Shown here: one piece after another, positions 34,108 through 47,000 of the stretch
Layout: each line of letters opens with the position of its first letter
Numbering within the stretch: the first letter of the stretch is position 1
Assembly (NCBI RefSeq): GCF_003265705.1
Contig: NW_020312848.1
Span: forward strand, 55,781,707-55,845,706
Reading direction: 5' to 3'
From: Callorhinus ursinus
Taxonomy: Eukaryota > Chordata > Mammalia > Carnivora > Otariidae
DNA length: 64,000 nucleotides
Notes under the pieces: model-generated
What the model was told of the DNA's origin: nothing
The model's database searches: none
What the model saw: the letters and a program-made list of their open reading frames with translations, nothing else
Made by a program: the position numbers and the translations under genes

Positions 34108-37100
34108 ACATGGAGATTCACTTGGTAAAATTAACGTAGCAAACAATAAGGAGTTCGTGCAAAAAAAATTTTTTTTAAGTTGGTTTTTGAAAAGCTGGTG
34201 TTAACAGAACTTTGAAGACAGCTCTAACACATGATATTTTCATTGTCATACTACTACATGATTAGAAACAAATGAAAGCACATGGGATCCTGCATTTTGA
34301 TAAGACTATTAACCTCCTTGAGTAGTAATGGATTTTTTTACTCAGAATAATGTATCAGGTTTTGGGTGTTACACCCTTACTTCAGACTTCTGTCTTATCA
34401 ATGGTTATCCCATCCTGCATTCTTATCTCCTCTAATAAGAAAAAGGAGGATCTGTTAGAATTTGGATAGAATACCCACGAGGAATTTCTGCTGTTGCTTA
34501 TTCATGGATTGGCACAAATACCGAGTCAGTGGGCACACGGAGTCCAGAATGACTCAGTACCCAGATATGTGCTGTAAGTCACATCTCCAGCCGCCAAGGG
34601 AGGGCTGTAAAAGGGCTCATTTATCGGGAATGAAACCAAGGGCTCAGCTACTCTTGAAGTTATTAAAACTCCCTTGGTGTTTTGTTGTTGCTATTGTTTG
34701 TTTTGTTTTGTTTTGTTTTTAATAATAGTGAATGTGGTAAGTGATTCTAAGATCCTGGATACATTCCAGTCTGCTTATTATGTATTTTTTCTAACTAAAA
34801 TGTTCCGTGCTGGTTCATTTGCATATGAATTACTTGCTGAGCAGTCAACGCTGCTCAACACTTCCTATCTTAAAGCCTTGGGGAAGAGGTTTACTGCACT
34901 TCACCCTAGACCTAGGCTAACTTAGAGCAGGTGAAGTGTGTCTGCCTTCTGTATTTCAAAAATATTCTCTAGTTTTTCAACAAGAAGACATAAAAATGTC
35001 TTATAAATGCATGCTGATATAAAATAAAGGCTATTTTCACCATTCTTCATGCTCACAAAAAGGGGAAATGCCTTAACTATAAAACAAAAAATAAAAATTG
35101 TGGATTCAGACTGCAGTCTGACCTCAGTTGTCTTATTTGGGTAAATCACCAAAATGTTCATCAATCAGAGGACATTAAAATGGTAGGTGACATTTCAAAT
35201 CATGCTCTAGGTAAAAGGGGTGAATTAAGGTCAGTTTTGATTTGTAAAGCACTCTTTTCTAAAGCTGATTTTATGAAAATTAAGTTTGCTGAGTTGTCAT
35301 CTCAAAATATATGGATTATTCATGATTTGCTAGAATTTATGTCCATATACCAGAAAAGTGTAAATTTGTATGATATTAAATTTTCTAATGACATTTTAAA
35401 TTTAAAATCTGATTAACACTTGCATCTAGCAGCCACTCTACTAACTGAACTATAGGTGAGGTGGTGCTCAGCAAATGGGACAAATGCAAAGATTAAATTG
35501 GTCTGTGAGCTGAGTGAATCAATAGTATTTAGTGCTAATGCACTAAGCAGATACAAGCACTAATGCAGTGGTAGTCAATAGGAAAAACGAATATCCTAAA
35601 AATTATCTTGACAATAAAACGTGCAATATTTTCCATTTATTTTAAGCTAATTACATTACATGCTTGTTCTTTCATCTTATTAGTTTAAGCCAAGTTCTGG
35701 AAGCCTAATCATTTTATTTAGTGCATAAAATGACCAAAAAGTTGTGATCATTGTTTTCAGCAAAAGACAGAGGAAAGGATTTATTCATACAACCAAGATT
35801 CAACAAGAAATTCCATAGATTTCTTGGCTAGGAGTGCCTAACCTTTCAGGTATTACAGTGGTGAATGACATAGGCATGGTTTTTGTTTTTATGAAGCAAA
35901 CACACTAGGGGCAATAAAAACTCAGTCACACCAATAAATACATCATAATAGTTTATGAAATATAGTATGAGGGAAAGGAACATCTGTGAATGCAAATAAG
36001 GAAGAATATGTTAATTTGATAGCATAGTCACAAAAGGCCACCCTGAGGAGATGACAGCTAACTTTTACATAAGGCTAAAAGTTAACTTTTACATAAAGCC
36101 CAAAATTTTAGAAAAAGCCATGTCCATATGTACATGGCCAACTACATAGCCAGTATTTAATAAACTAATAGTTATTACCTGTTTAATAAACTTTAGGACT
36201 TAACTACATGGTGCTGCATTTAGCCAGCTTTTTTAAAGTGGATTCTGGACATGAGTGCATATTATTTTACACTTAGAAAAACATACCACAAGAGGTAGAA
36301 CTGTCCTGGAGATTTCAATTTTTTTAACAGTATGTTTTTTTAAAAGTTGTTTACATATTCAAAGTTTGCCTTTTCTTTGATTTCTAAGCGAATTACGTTA
36401 CTTTTCATTAAGTAATTCTCAGTATGAGGAAGATAATGTGTAGATTTCTAGAAGCTAAGCACATAATGTAGGTAGCACTTACTGCCTCTCCTAGCCTATC
36501 ACTTTAATCAGCTTTTACACAGAGATGTCTTGTATCTGTCCAAGTTGTTTCTTTCTTATCCCCCTCACCTTTCTCCTGTGGCCAACACTAGGAACCTATG
36601 CATCAGAAGAACCTGCATTTCCTGGGGATGGAAGGGATTGTCCTGTTACCAGTAAGCCCTGTGACAAAGTGAATCATAATTCCAGGAACACACAAAATAA
36701 GCTCCTTTGAAACTATCAAAATTATAAAAGTTGATGGAATTCAAGGGAATGTGATGCTGAGGTGGGCCCAAATCATATTCTCTTTCTGCATCTATATACC
36801 GTCCTCTGCACAGCTGTCTTCATTTTAGACTATTTCCTTCTCATGTGAATCATGTGCCTAGAGGGCTAAGGGAGAGGCAAGTGCTCCCGGGACTCACGAG
36901 GATGTCATGGGCGCCTACTGAAGGAAGAAGGTACAGGGGCATGCCCTCTAGTTAATGCTGCCTTTATGTTGTTCTAATGCATCCCTAGCTGCAGATATTT
37001 TGCCTTTCTCTTTCATTTTAATCATGTTCATTTATATATACTTAATCATGCAAACATCTAAATAAGTTTAAAGTCTTAGCGGGCAGGCAGTTTGTCCTGC

Positions 37101-38130
37101 TTCTTTGTACCTACGTGTATGCCTTGCAGACCACAGATAATAGGGTTCATTTTATTTGACAAAAAATGTTGTCCTCCAAAAGAAACCTCTATATTTACAT
37201 AGTAAATAGAGACCATCTAAATTGCTGCAGTGTTTGGATAAAGGCCCTTGATAAAATCTACAAGTGTATTTTTATGAGTGGGTCGTAAAAGGCACTGTTT
37301 TTGCCATCCCCACAAACCATGAAGATTTGAAATGCAAGTGCAAAAAATACATGTGAGGAATTGAAAGAAATACTCACCTTTTTCTTGCTCACTTTGTTCA
37401 CTTTTGTTTGGTCAAAAAAGAAGTGGAGTCTACCATGGGAAAAGATGAGGGAATAGGAGGCATTTAATCCTCAGGGCTCGTTCCTGTGCCTGCAAGTCAG
37501 AGAGGTCATTCGCTTGCCCCTTCCTGAAGGCTGTAATTATAGCAGAGGACTATTTATTTCCAGTAAAGTAACCAGAATCCTAAATGTAAGAGATTGTTTA
37601 TAAGAGTACAGTGTGTGTCTGGGGTTGGAGGCGTGGGGAGGTTATACAAAACCTTAGGAAAGATAATAGGAAGGTGAGATCGTTTTTCTTCATATATCCA
37701 CAATATGAGAAGGTCCAAGACTGTGGAAATGTTTGGAAGTGCAGTAACAGGCGAATCTAAGGTCAAATTAGGTGATCCTGGTACTTAAGGAACTGAATTA
37801 AATAAATAAATATGAGGAATTTATAATAGAATATATCTGATGATTCATTATTACATATCTGATAATTCATTAATGTAAACTTATTTGTGGCTCCAATATC
37901 ATGGTAAACAAGAACCAGTAAATGTATTAGTAAGAGTAATTGAGAAATATCTCTAATTTGAAAATACCAACTATGTTGGGTTTATCTAGAGCTGATACGG
38001 AAAAAAATGGGCAGTGTTCCTTATTCTCAACTAAACACTCTGATTTTTGAAGGGTCATAACAAAGGTATTGATTCCAAATAGAATTGGGCAGAAAAAACA
38101 CAAGATCAATTCTGTTACTGGCCCAATATT
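34108..38130. other. Long transposon-poor intronic stretch
   Basis: About 4 kb with no SINE, L1 or L2 that I can recognise. It holds a (TTTTG)n run at about 34696-34721 and a local near-repeat of TAACTTTTACATAA(G/A)GC at 36059-36075 and 36083-36099. Short frames have no recognisable domains. Confidence 0.5.
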
Positions 38131-38145
38131 AAGAATAGTAGTCAG

Positions 38146-38326
38146 AAGGGGCGCCTGGGTGGCTCAGTTGGTTAAGCCTCTGCCTTCGGCTCAGGTCATG
38201 ATCCCAGGGTCCTGGGATCGAGCCCTGCATCCAGCTCCCTGCTCAGTGGGGAGCCTGCTTCTCCCTCTCCCTCTATCTACTGCTCTGCCTACTTGCGCTC
38301 TGTCAAATAAATAAATAAATAAATAA
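38146..38326 (+). repeat. CAN SINE
   Basis: GGGGCGCCTGGGTGGCTCAG head, CCCAGGGTCCTGGGATCGAG core, tail of AATA units. Exact 15-bp target duplication AAGAATAGTAGTCAG at 38131-38145 and 38327-38341, so recent. Confidence 0.97.
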
Positions 38327-38341
38327 AAGAATAGTAGTCAG

Positions 38342-39250
38342 TATTTGCAAAATAATGAATAATATGTAAGCAGTTGTTTAACAATAGTATTAACATTGTA
38401 AGGTCAGGTTTTTGACATGTGCAGAGAAGACTAAAATATGTGCCTGCTTGAAAATATATATATATTATGGTAAGTTGTGATGATGTTTCTATCTAGATAC
38501 TTTTTTAGAATCAAATGCTAAGAAAACATAAGCACTAATTTCAGATTTTTAGGCAAACAATACTTTTTGTGATTCTGAGTACGTGGCATGGTGGCACTAC
38601 TGAAAATTTGAAATTCACCATTTGTGGCACAGTTACAGATCACAAAAAAATAAACACCAGGACTTTGCCACACCTAATAAGAAAGCTCTTTTTAAAAAAA
38701 AATAAATCCGTATTTTTCAGAATCCAGGGTAGTTATGGTGTAAACTATATGATATTGAGTATCTTATGACCCTCATGATAACAATCCAATTGAATGCAGA
38801 CAGACTCATAAAAAAAGAGGGATTATGAAATATTTGAAAAGTAAACATCTAAATTTTCATAAGTAAATATTAATTCAGCATTTCTGTGAGCTTTAAATAG
38901 TAAAGCTTTTTCTACATTCTCTAGGCCCTTAGAACCAGCTGTTATAACTCCCACTGCTTTATGTAATACTCTATATGCTGGGAATTCACAAACCAGCTAA
39001 GAAATAGTCAAATTTTATATTTTCACTGTAGAAATATAATAAAATCTCTGTTCCAGTGAATGGTTGGACAATTACTTTAATAATGATATTATCATTGCTT
39101 CATTTTCTATTTCTTGCTGCTAGCAAGGCTTTTATTTTATACTCTGAACTCTGGCTAAATTACAAGTTAAACTGAACTATTGTTTGTTTAATGCTCTATT
39201 TCCTTCTAACCTTATTTTCATCTATCAACCTCAGCCCAGTTCCCTAGTGG
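38342..39250. other. Intronic sequence, no gene
   Basis: AT-rich and unassigned. Confidence 0.5.
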
Positions 39251-39299
39251 CTCAGGAAACCCTCAACTGGGATTAAATAATAGTTTACACAACCTCTCT

Positions 39300-40140
39300 C
39301 ATTCATTAACCCAAGTTGACATTCTCATTCTGTGTACCAGCCTTATTTAAGACTTTCTAAGCACCTTCTCTAGCTGCTGGTTTGGGTGCAACTAACAACA
39401 CCTATTTAATCAAGGAACTTTGTATTTCCAAAGAATCTTTCCGCCTATTTCAGCCTTTTCCATTAGCACAATCTAATTCAGACCGCTTCTTCTATTCCTT
39501 CTTCAGAATAAAACCTAGTCTCATTTATCGTAAATAAGAAGCTTCAAAATCTTTGCTGCTTCTCTCCTTCTTCAGATACACAAAGGAGAAACAGAAAATT
39601 GTATGTTATCATTCCAGATAGATTTTCTTTTATTAGTACGTTGAAAATGATGCCAGTAAGATGAAGTAAATCTCCCTGGCTCCATCCTCATCCCCAGCCA
39701 ATCTATTTGTCTCCAGACTGCGGCTGGAATAAGTAATCTTTTTTGAAAGCAAACCCATTTATGTTATTGTGTTCCTTAAAATAATTTGAGTGCTCCCCAA
39801 TGGTTTGAGAGTAAAATCCACACTCTTTAGTATGTATTCAAGAAGTTTCCTACCTTGGGGGCGCCTGGGTGGCTCAGTTGGTTAAGCGACTGCCTTCGGC
39901 TCAGGTCATGATACTGGAGTCCCGGGATCGAGTCCCACATCGGGCTCCCTGCTCAGCAGGGAGTCTGCTTCTCCCTCTGACCCTCCCCACTCTCATGTAC
40001 TCTCTCTCTCTCTCTCATCCTCACTCTCTCAAAATACATAATAAATAAATCTTTAAAAAAAAAAAAAAAAAGTTTCCTACCTTGGCCTTGGCTATTCCCT
40101 GGTCTTCAAACCCACCAGTGTGCTGGCAAATGTCTAATTC
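39300..40140 (+). repeat. L2 LINE, interrupted by a SINE
   Basis: AAAATAATTTGAGTGCTCCC and AGAGTAAAATCCACACTCTT, then after the SINE CTTGGCTATTCCCTGGTCTTC, follow the L2 3' order. The left boundary is a guess. Confidence 0.5.
39859..40069 (+). repeat. CAN SINE, young type
   Basis: GGCGCCTGGGTGGCTCAG head, GCGACTGCCTTCGGCTCAGG and GAGTCCCGGGATCGAGTCCC. Exact 16-bp target duplication AAGTTTCCTACCTTGG (39843-39858, 40070-40085). Nested within an L2. Confidence 0.97.
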
Positions 40141-40146
40141 TCAGAA

Positions 40147-40320
40147 AAGGGGGAGTAGGAGCCCCTGATCTGTAGTGCTTGCCAATTTCCGTGGTGTAAA
40201 CACCCCCACCAAGCCAATTTCAAGCTACCAAGTTAGTCACTGAACAAGAATTAGGGAGAAATAGTCACAATTGGCTCTGTAAGCAGTACAAGATAGCTCA
40301 AGCACACCAGTGCCACCTTA
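40147..40320 (+). repeat. Dispersed ancient repeat, second copy
   Basis: Related to 19935-20100 over its first 90 bp (CCTGATCTGTAGTGCTTGCC, CAATTTCAAGCTACCAAG, GTCACTGAAC). Family not named. Confidence 0.6.
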
Positions 40321-40344
40321 CCCTCAGCCTATCATTCTAAACTC

Positions 40345-41228
40345 CCTTTGCAAATTTCATTTATATAATATAGTGTATTCAACTGTGGTCACCATGTTAT
40401 ACATTAGATCCTCATACTTTTTTAGCTGAAAGTTTGTACCCTTTTACCAATGTCTCCCTGTTTCTACTGCCCACTCCCACCCCACCCCCCACTGCCCCAG
40501 CCCCTGGCAACCAGTTTTCTACGATCTCTTTCTATGAGCACAACATTTTTTTTTTAATTCCACATAAAAGTGACAACATGCAGTATTTGTCTTTCTCTGT
40601 CTGGTTTATTTCACTTAACATAATGCCCTCAGGGTTCATCCATATTGTGGCAAATGACAGGATACCTTTTTTTTTATTTTTTTAAGTCTGAATAGACATA
40701 TACACCTCATCTCCTTGATCCGTCATCCACTGATAGATAACTAGGTTGTTTTTATATCTTGGCTATTGCGAATAGTGCTGCAATTGACATGGAAGTACAG
40801 ATATCTCTTACTGATAATGGTTTGTTTCTCTTTTTTCCCTTTGGATAAATACCCAGAAGTGGGATTGCTGGATCATATGGTAGTTCTATTTTTAATTTCT
40901 TGAGGAACCTCCATGCTGTTTACCGGCTGTACTAGTTTACGTTCCCACCAATACTGTACAAGGATTCCCTTAACATCCTCACCCGCATTTGTTCTCTCTT
41001 GTCTTTTTGATAATAGCATTCTGACAGGTGTGAGGTGAAATCTCATAGTGGTTTTGATTTGCATTTCCCTAATTAGTGATGTTAAGCACCTTTTCATGTT
41101 CCTATTGGCTATCTGTATATTTTCTTTAGAAAAATGTCTATTCACTTTCTTTGCCCATTTTTTAATTTTTTTTCTTTTTTTTGCTACTATTGAGTTGCAT
41201 GAGTTCCTTGTATATTTTAGATATTAAG
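40345..41228 (-). mobile_element. L1 LINE, old, 3' part
   Basis: Complement of an L1 3' UTR and ORF2 end: CACCATGTTATACATTAGAT, TGGTTTATTTCACTTAACAT, TACCCAGAAGTGGGATTGCT, AGGTGTGAGGTGAAATCTCA, TTGCATGAGTTCCTTGTATA. Frames are broken. Diverged and without visible target duplications, so older than the L1 copies at 3.1 and 33 kb. Confidence 0.9.
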
Positions 41229-41394
41229 TGCAAGGTGACTCAACCTGTGAGTTTATCAGTTATATGTCAACCTATCATTCTTTTAGTTCCCAGCATCCAT
41301 CAATATCTCTCACAACCCTGCCTTAACATATATTATTTCATCTGCCTCATATTCCCTTTAACACTCATTTTGTCAGGTTAACACTTCCCCGTTC

Positions 41395-41660
41395 TTTACA
41401 ATTCTACTCAGGCATTTCCTGCCCCAGGAAATCTTCTCTAGTTTTCCCCTAACCCTCCATTCTGGATAAGCTGCCTTTCTTGAGTACTCCAGTAGCACCC
41501 TTTATTTCTACCATATCTTTTACCACACTCTGTGGTAATATGTTCACTGGTTTCCTCATTAGTCCCTTGAAAATATGGACTGTGACTTTTCAATCTCCGT
41601 ATCCTAGTACCTAACAAAGTATCTTGAATAGAATATCTGTTTATCAAATGGACACATAAT
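41395..41660 (+). repeat. L2 LINE 3' end
   Basis: Order of the L2 terminus: CCTTTATTTCTACCATATC, GTCCCTTGAAAATATGGACTG, CGTATCCTAGTACCTAACAA. Confidence 0.6.
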
Positions 41661-41825
41661 TATGACAAAGCCTTATATTTCAAATAATGTAATAAAATGC
41701 TGATTCATAAAAATAATTTTTAGAGAAAACAGTTTTTCATTCTCTCCCCCCAAATTTATAGAATTGGGGAGTTTCCAAAAGTTAAATTAGCATTGAAGAA
41801 ATTCTGGGATGTTTCATCCCCTTCC

Positions 41826-41826
<1 letters not shown>

Positions 41827-41858
<32 letters not shown>
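41827..41858 (+). repeat. Microsatellite (CA)n
   Basis: About 16 CA units, uninterrupted. Confidence 0.98.
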
Positions 41859-41859
<1 letters not shown>

Positions 41860-43225
41860 CATCATCCACTAGTTTGGAATGAAGATGGATCAAAAAACAA
41901 AGAAGGAGAAAAATGAGAGGAAAAGAAAAGATGAAGATAGGTAGGATGAAGAGACAGGAATTTCAGAGCTTTGTACTTAATCCAAATTGGGAAAACATAA
42001 TTAAAGCAATTAAAAGGAGAAAGGTAGAGGAACTTTTCTGCTCCTTAAGTCTTTCTTGAACCTTTCAGCAGAGCTTCCCCTCTGAGTAGGTGATATTGTC
42101 TGGATGAAGCACTTGAGGCCACACCTTCTGGTGGACATTGCTCAAGCAATGGTACCAGTAGAGGCGCCCTCCATGAAGTTACTCTTTGAATCCATAGATT
42201 GTTTTCACTACGAACCACCAGTCCATGATTTCAAGTTGAAAATAATGTGTGAGTTAAGGAAAAGAAGTCAAGAGTGAAGGTCTTTTTCAATACCACCCTT
42301 ACTGTGCCACAGGATTACACTCCACAATGGCATCATTTCATTGGTCCTAAATACATTCTTGGGACAGAGCATGAGCTTGGACTTGATGTAGATGCAGTAA
42401 GAATAGAAGAGAGTTTGGTAAGGGCCTTGGGGACTTTGGTCAATGAGGAGGGTTGCCCCCAGACTGAGGTTTCTGATACATAGTTCTGGTCAGGAACAAG
42501 GAAAGAAGATGAGTTAAGAGTCTCACTGCAAATGGTAAGGAGGAAAGGAGAGACAAGAGGTGATGACAGGCATGGCAGGCAGGCCAGGGTACGGTCATGG
42601 GTTTAACCAGTACACTGGGGCCCACTTGAAGAACTCTGGTTTCATCTATCTTTCATCTCTCCTGGCTCTCCACTAAGACATTCATCAGCCTGGTTTCTAT
42701 TGAGCATGACACTGTTCAGCACATAAACAGACCATGGCTCTTATACCCTAAAGAAAGAATTGCTTCTGTTGTATTACTTAGTGCACGGTAACTGGTGCTC
42801 TGTCTTTTGAGTAGCTCTCACAATTCAGTGAGTTAAGTACATTAAAATTTGTTTTCTATTAACTAAATTGAAGAAAGCAGAAAAATTCTATACACTAAGC
42901 ATTAAAATTTGCTTCACTTGGAGCAACTTTCTTTATGAATCACTCTGTCACTCCTGGCTCTGACTGAGGTGAGGTATGAAGCTGCTAAAGCCAAACCACA
43001 TGGACTTAGTCTGTTTCAGATCTGATTCACCTTAGGAAATGATGATAAAGAAGCAAACATCTTAACACGTAGAATTCCAGAACCACTATCATTATAGAAT
43101 TCTGAGTCTTTTGAGTCCCAAAGACCTTGAGAAGAAGGTGGATATATTTTTATTTCATTTATATAAATGCATTTGTACACATGTGTATATAAATCCATAC
43201 ACACATATGCATAAAATACATCCTG
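41859..43225. other. Intronic sequence, no gene
   Basis: Unassigned. The frame at 42274-42483 is short and matches nothing that I recognise. Confidence 0.5.
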
Positions 43226-43229
43226 CTCC

Positions 43230-43435
43230 AAGTATTTCCCTCTTCACTAATCCAATTTCTGTCAAGACCTGTGTCAACTTTGGCCTCTGCCATGAGCCTT
43301 CTCTAGCTTTTTAAGCCCACACTGATCTGTTTTCCTAATCTTACAGCATTTACCACCTGTACCAATGTTTTTGGAATGTATCTTACAGTGATGTTCTTTG
43401 TCCTTTGCAGGACAAAGTTAGCTATTTTGTGTGTC
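43230..43435 (+). repeat. L2 LINE 3' part (tentative)
   Basis: GCCTCTGCCATGAGCCTTCT and CTTACAGCATTTACCACCTG resemble L2. Confidence 0.4.
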
Positions 43436-43444
43436 TGCCTCTGA

Positions 43445-43615
43445 CGCTGGATTCATTTTATTTAAACCTCAAAACAATTCTATTAGATAGATGTGCATTT
43501 TCCCATTTTACAAGTGAAGAAGTGAGGCTTGGAGATCTAAGTATCCTCTCTAAGTTTGCATAGCCAATAAGGGCAGAGCCGCTCCAGAGCCCATGCTCTT
43601 CTCCTCTAGGCTGGG
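43445..43615 (-). repeat. MIR SINE
   Basis: Complement: CCTCAAAACAATTCTATTAG, CCCATTTTACAAGTGAAGAA, GAGGCTTGGAGATCTAAGTA, GCCGCTCCAGAGCCCATGCTC. Confidence 0.75.
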
Positions 43616-45364
43616 ATTGTTACCTCTAGATGCAACTAAGAAGGTGTTTGGGGAACTTACACTAAAAAGTTACAGAAGTGGACTTGAACAAGGAGATTCT
43701 GGAATCAAGGAAATTAAATTGTAGAAGGCCAAGTATCTGATTTCCTTTAACTTGATAGAAACATTTATAAGAATCAATAGGTGGATATAAACAATAAAAG
43801 AAAAGGAAAAGTCAAAGATGGCTGAGACCTAAAGGGAGAGGGTCACTATTGATGCCATACAGAAATAGGAAGCTAGAAAAGGGAATTAGTTTGGAAAGAA
43901 AAGCAATGAGTTTGAATGGCATCGATGGCACATTCAAACTTGGCCTAAAGGCAGTTGCAGATACAGGGCTGGTCCTCAGAAGAGAGAATGCCGCTGGGTG
44001 TATGAAGTTAGGTCATCCTCACGAGGCAGCATCCATCACCTCATGAATCACTAGTGTGGAGCCAGCAGCCGGTTGGCCAGATGCCTGGTTGTATTACGTT
44101 CAGGGCCGTCTGAATTGATCAGGGCCAGAGATGATACCCTTCCTCCCATCCTGGAGACAGATCAGCTCTTCTTTAACTGCTCCCCAGCTTTGTTCCCTTG
44201 CTTGAGGTCTTGGATTGTAATGAACTCCATGGCTATTGAAGTCATGAGGCAGGATTACTTCATCAAGGGGAGCCAGTGACAGCAGAAGTATTGAAAAAGC
44301 ATCTTTCTTTTAAACGATAGCTGAGCACAACACCAAGTAGAGTTGTCTTTGGAGCACAAAACAACATAGTCACATTCTTAGCATTGGACCACACCAGCGT
44401 AACAGTCTGGCCTTGCAGTAAGGACCCCAAAGAGAAGGGCCTGCTCTGTCAGAGAGCTGACTCTTCTGCATTTTACAGAGAATCAGGCTTCAGTGTTGAC
44501 ATCTTAGACATCTGAGTACAGACTGATAGAAGTTAAACATATCTGAAAGAAACATAACCAGACACTGATGTTCAAAACTCTGTGCCCCTGCCTGCAGTGA
44601 GTTCTACAGCACCTCTCCCAGTCTCACTAAATAAACAGAAGAGAGCACATGAATGAAATTTAGGGGAGTAGGTTATGTGGAATTCCTGAAATTAAAGCAG
44701 TTGAATTTTTAGCCAGCTATATAAAAAGTTCTAGGCAAAGAGGGACATCTATTTTGAAATCTGTATCCCCCAGAAAACCATTATGTGTCAATAGAATTTG
44801 TAGAAAGGGTGATTACGAATAAAGTTTATATTAAAATGCTCCTGTTAATTTAGTCATGGGCAAGAAGGAAAAAGGTATGAGTAACTGGCAAAGATTTTAC
44901 AAAATGGTACATTTTTAAAAATCTATTTGCAAGACGTATTTAAATTATCTATAAATGAGCTAAATCTGTCCTATAGGTCAATTAAAGGAATCACTATTTT
45001 AAATATATCACATCCTTAATTATACTGAATTAAGTGTAATTACATATTCACTGCATTCATCATAATGTTAATTAGGGAAAACAGTTTGAATCAAATACAT
45101 TGAGGTATATAGCACTTCAATTTTCTTTTTATAAAAAAAAGTATATGTCTGAGGTAAAAAAAAAAATCTGGCAAGTACTCATGAAAAAGTAAAGAAAGAC
45201 TAAATTATTGTTTCAAGGCTTACAAATTGTAGAGTAGTTCCTATTATTTAGCCCTATGACAGTATATAAGCCCTTGAGTTAAGGAAGCAAGTTTGTAACA
45301 AGCTTTTTAAAAAGCAGAACAGGGTGTTTACCATTGATTCTCAGAGAGGACTTCATATAATTAC
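43616..45364. other. Intronic sequence, no gene
   Basis: Unassigned. 43849-44279 has two short open frames with no domain evidence. 44680-45250 is very AT-rich. Confidence 0.5.
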
Positions 45365-45374
45365 TATTATTATC

Positions 45375-45570
45375 ATTTTTTTTTCTTAGAGAGGGGGAGA
45401 GCACGCACGTGCAAGATGGGTGAGGAACGGAGGGAGAGAGAGAATCTTAAGCAGACTCCCCGCTGAGTGCAGAGCTCCAGGCAGGGCTTGATCTCACAAC
45501 CCTGAGATCACAACCTGCACAGAAATCAAGAGTCTGATGCTTAACCAATTGAGCCACCCTGGGGCCCCCA
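45375..45570 (-). repeat. CAN SINE, older diverged type
   Basis: Complement ending GAGCCACCCTGGGGCCCCC, with GACTCCCCGCTGAGTGCAGA in the middle. No clear target duplication. Confidence 0.88.
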
Positions 45571-45895
45571 CAGAATTATTTTAGAAGAGGATAAACCTTG
45601 AACAATTAAATGCTTTCCAGAACTTCTTAAAGAATAGGCATGTATATTGAGAATCTGTTTAGGCTCTTTTGGAGTAGCCTGAGGTGTTGGGGGACAGTGA
45701 CTGTTTACTCATGGCATCTTAAACATCCTGAGCATTCATTTGTTCCAGCAGCAGGCTGAAGGCAGTTTGGTAATTCCAAGCCCAGGGGAAGCACTGGAAA
45801 GCCATCCACAGACCCACCGCATGGCAGAGCAGAAAGAGAACTTTGAGATCAATTCACTCCTCTACAGTCAAGCCTAGGTGGGGGGCGGGAGGGGG
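45571..45895. other. Intronic sequence, G-rich run at its end
   Basis: Unassigned. 45879-45897 is a guanine-rich run (GTGGGGGGCGGGAGGGGGG). Confidence 0.55.
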
Positions 45896-45899
45896 GTGA

Positions 45900-46085
45900 A
45901 GACCCTGGTGCTATGTAACCTAGGTTTAGTCCTTGCCCTGCTACTGCTGCTAGTGGTCATGTGACCACATAGTGCCTCAGTTTCCTCCTTGCACTCGTAT
46001 GAAGATTCAGTGAATTAATATTTGTAAAGTGCTTAGAACAGTGTCTGCCACATTGTGAACACTCTAGACAAATGTTTGTTATATA
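45900..46085 (+). repeat. MIR SINE
   Basis: GTGCCTCAGTTTCCTCCTTG, GTGCTTAGAACAGTGTCTGC and the 3' end AAATGTTTGTTATA. Confidence 0.8.
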
Positions 46086-46089
46086 AGTA

Positions 46090-46200
46090 AAATAAAACTC
46101 AGACCCAGAGAGATCAAGCAATTTGCCCAAGGTCATGTGACTCATCAAATCCCAGCTGAGTAGAACCAGTCCTGTACAGCAGGTTCCACCATGTCCTTAG
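46090..46200 (-). repeat. MIR SINE fragment
   Basis: CTCAGACCCAGAGAGATCAA and TTGCCCAAGGTCATGTGACT are MIR antisense; it directly abuts the previous MIR head to tail in opposite orientation. Confidence 0.65.
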
Positions 46201-46261
46201 ACCATCCCTGGAATGTGGGTTTGTTTCAGAAATACTGTAGGAGCCTGTAAGTAAGGAGTAT

Positions 46262-46460
46262 AATACAGTATAAGGAACATAGGATTTGAAATCAACAACT
46301 AGGATTCAAGCTCAGATATTTACTGACAACTCTTTGAACTTTAGTTTCTTCATCTGTAGAAATATGATGATCATAACAAATCCAGTTCACAGGCTTATTT
46401 AGAGGATCAGATGGGATAATGTACTTGGAAAAGCATAACCCACTATGCAGATGATATTTA
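46262..46460 (+). repeat. MIR SINE
   Basis: AGGATTCAAGCTCAGATATT, CTTTAGTTTCTTCATCTGTA, GGATCAGATGGGATAATGTA. Third MIR in 560 bp. Confidence 0.65.
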
Positions 46461-46579
46461 ACATTATTACTGTGAGCTCCTGTGAGCTAAGAAAAGCCAT
46501 GAGAATGTTTCAGACCTGCTTAGGATGTCAAGAAATTGGGGTGGGGAGAGTTCTTAACAGGCTCTTTCCACTTTTTCAC

Positions 46580-47000
46580 TTCCCATTTGTTCAGTTTTCT
46601 TTTAAAATTTATTTTTGTTATAATATATTCATATATACAAAAGAATCATGTAATCTGTGTGTATGTATGTGGTGTGTGCGTGTGCTTATGAGCAATAAAA
46701 CAAATGCTGAGTTCTCTACTATCAGGCTGAAAAAAGAGAATATTACCAAAGCCTTTAAGTCCCCTGTATGTCCCATCCCAGTCATATCCCTCTCCCTCCC
46801 AGAAAAGTGGGTAAACAATGATTGTGAATTGTTTGTCTTTTCCTTGCCTTTAGTTGCACTATACATGTGTATATGCCTGAACAATATATTGTATAGAGTG
46901 AATTTTTTTCTTATTTCTTTTTCCCTCCTGACTCAAATATCTCAAGCTATATGGTATCTCCCTGTACCCTTATACCATCCACCTTATTCTTTGTCACTAT
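46580..47000. repeat. Possible old L1 fragment
   Basis: CCTGAACAATATATTGTATA resembles a motif common in old L1 3' regions. Weak assignment. It underlies most of the 217-codon open frame at 46445-47098, which I do not regard as a gene. Confidence 0.35.

Noticed and set aside
43849..44279. Two consecutive small + strand frames as a possible unknown exon pair
   Set aside because: No conserved domain or convincing splice sites; the sequence resembles ordinary or L2-like intronic DNA.
45879..45897. G-rich run as a G-quadruplex
   Set aside because: Only three separated G-tracts are present; it does not satisfy the usual four-tract pattern with loops.
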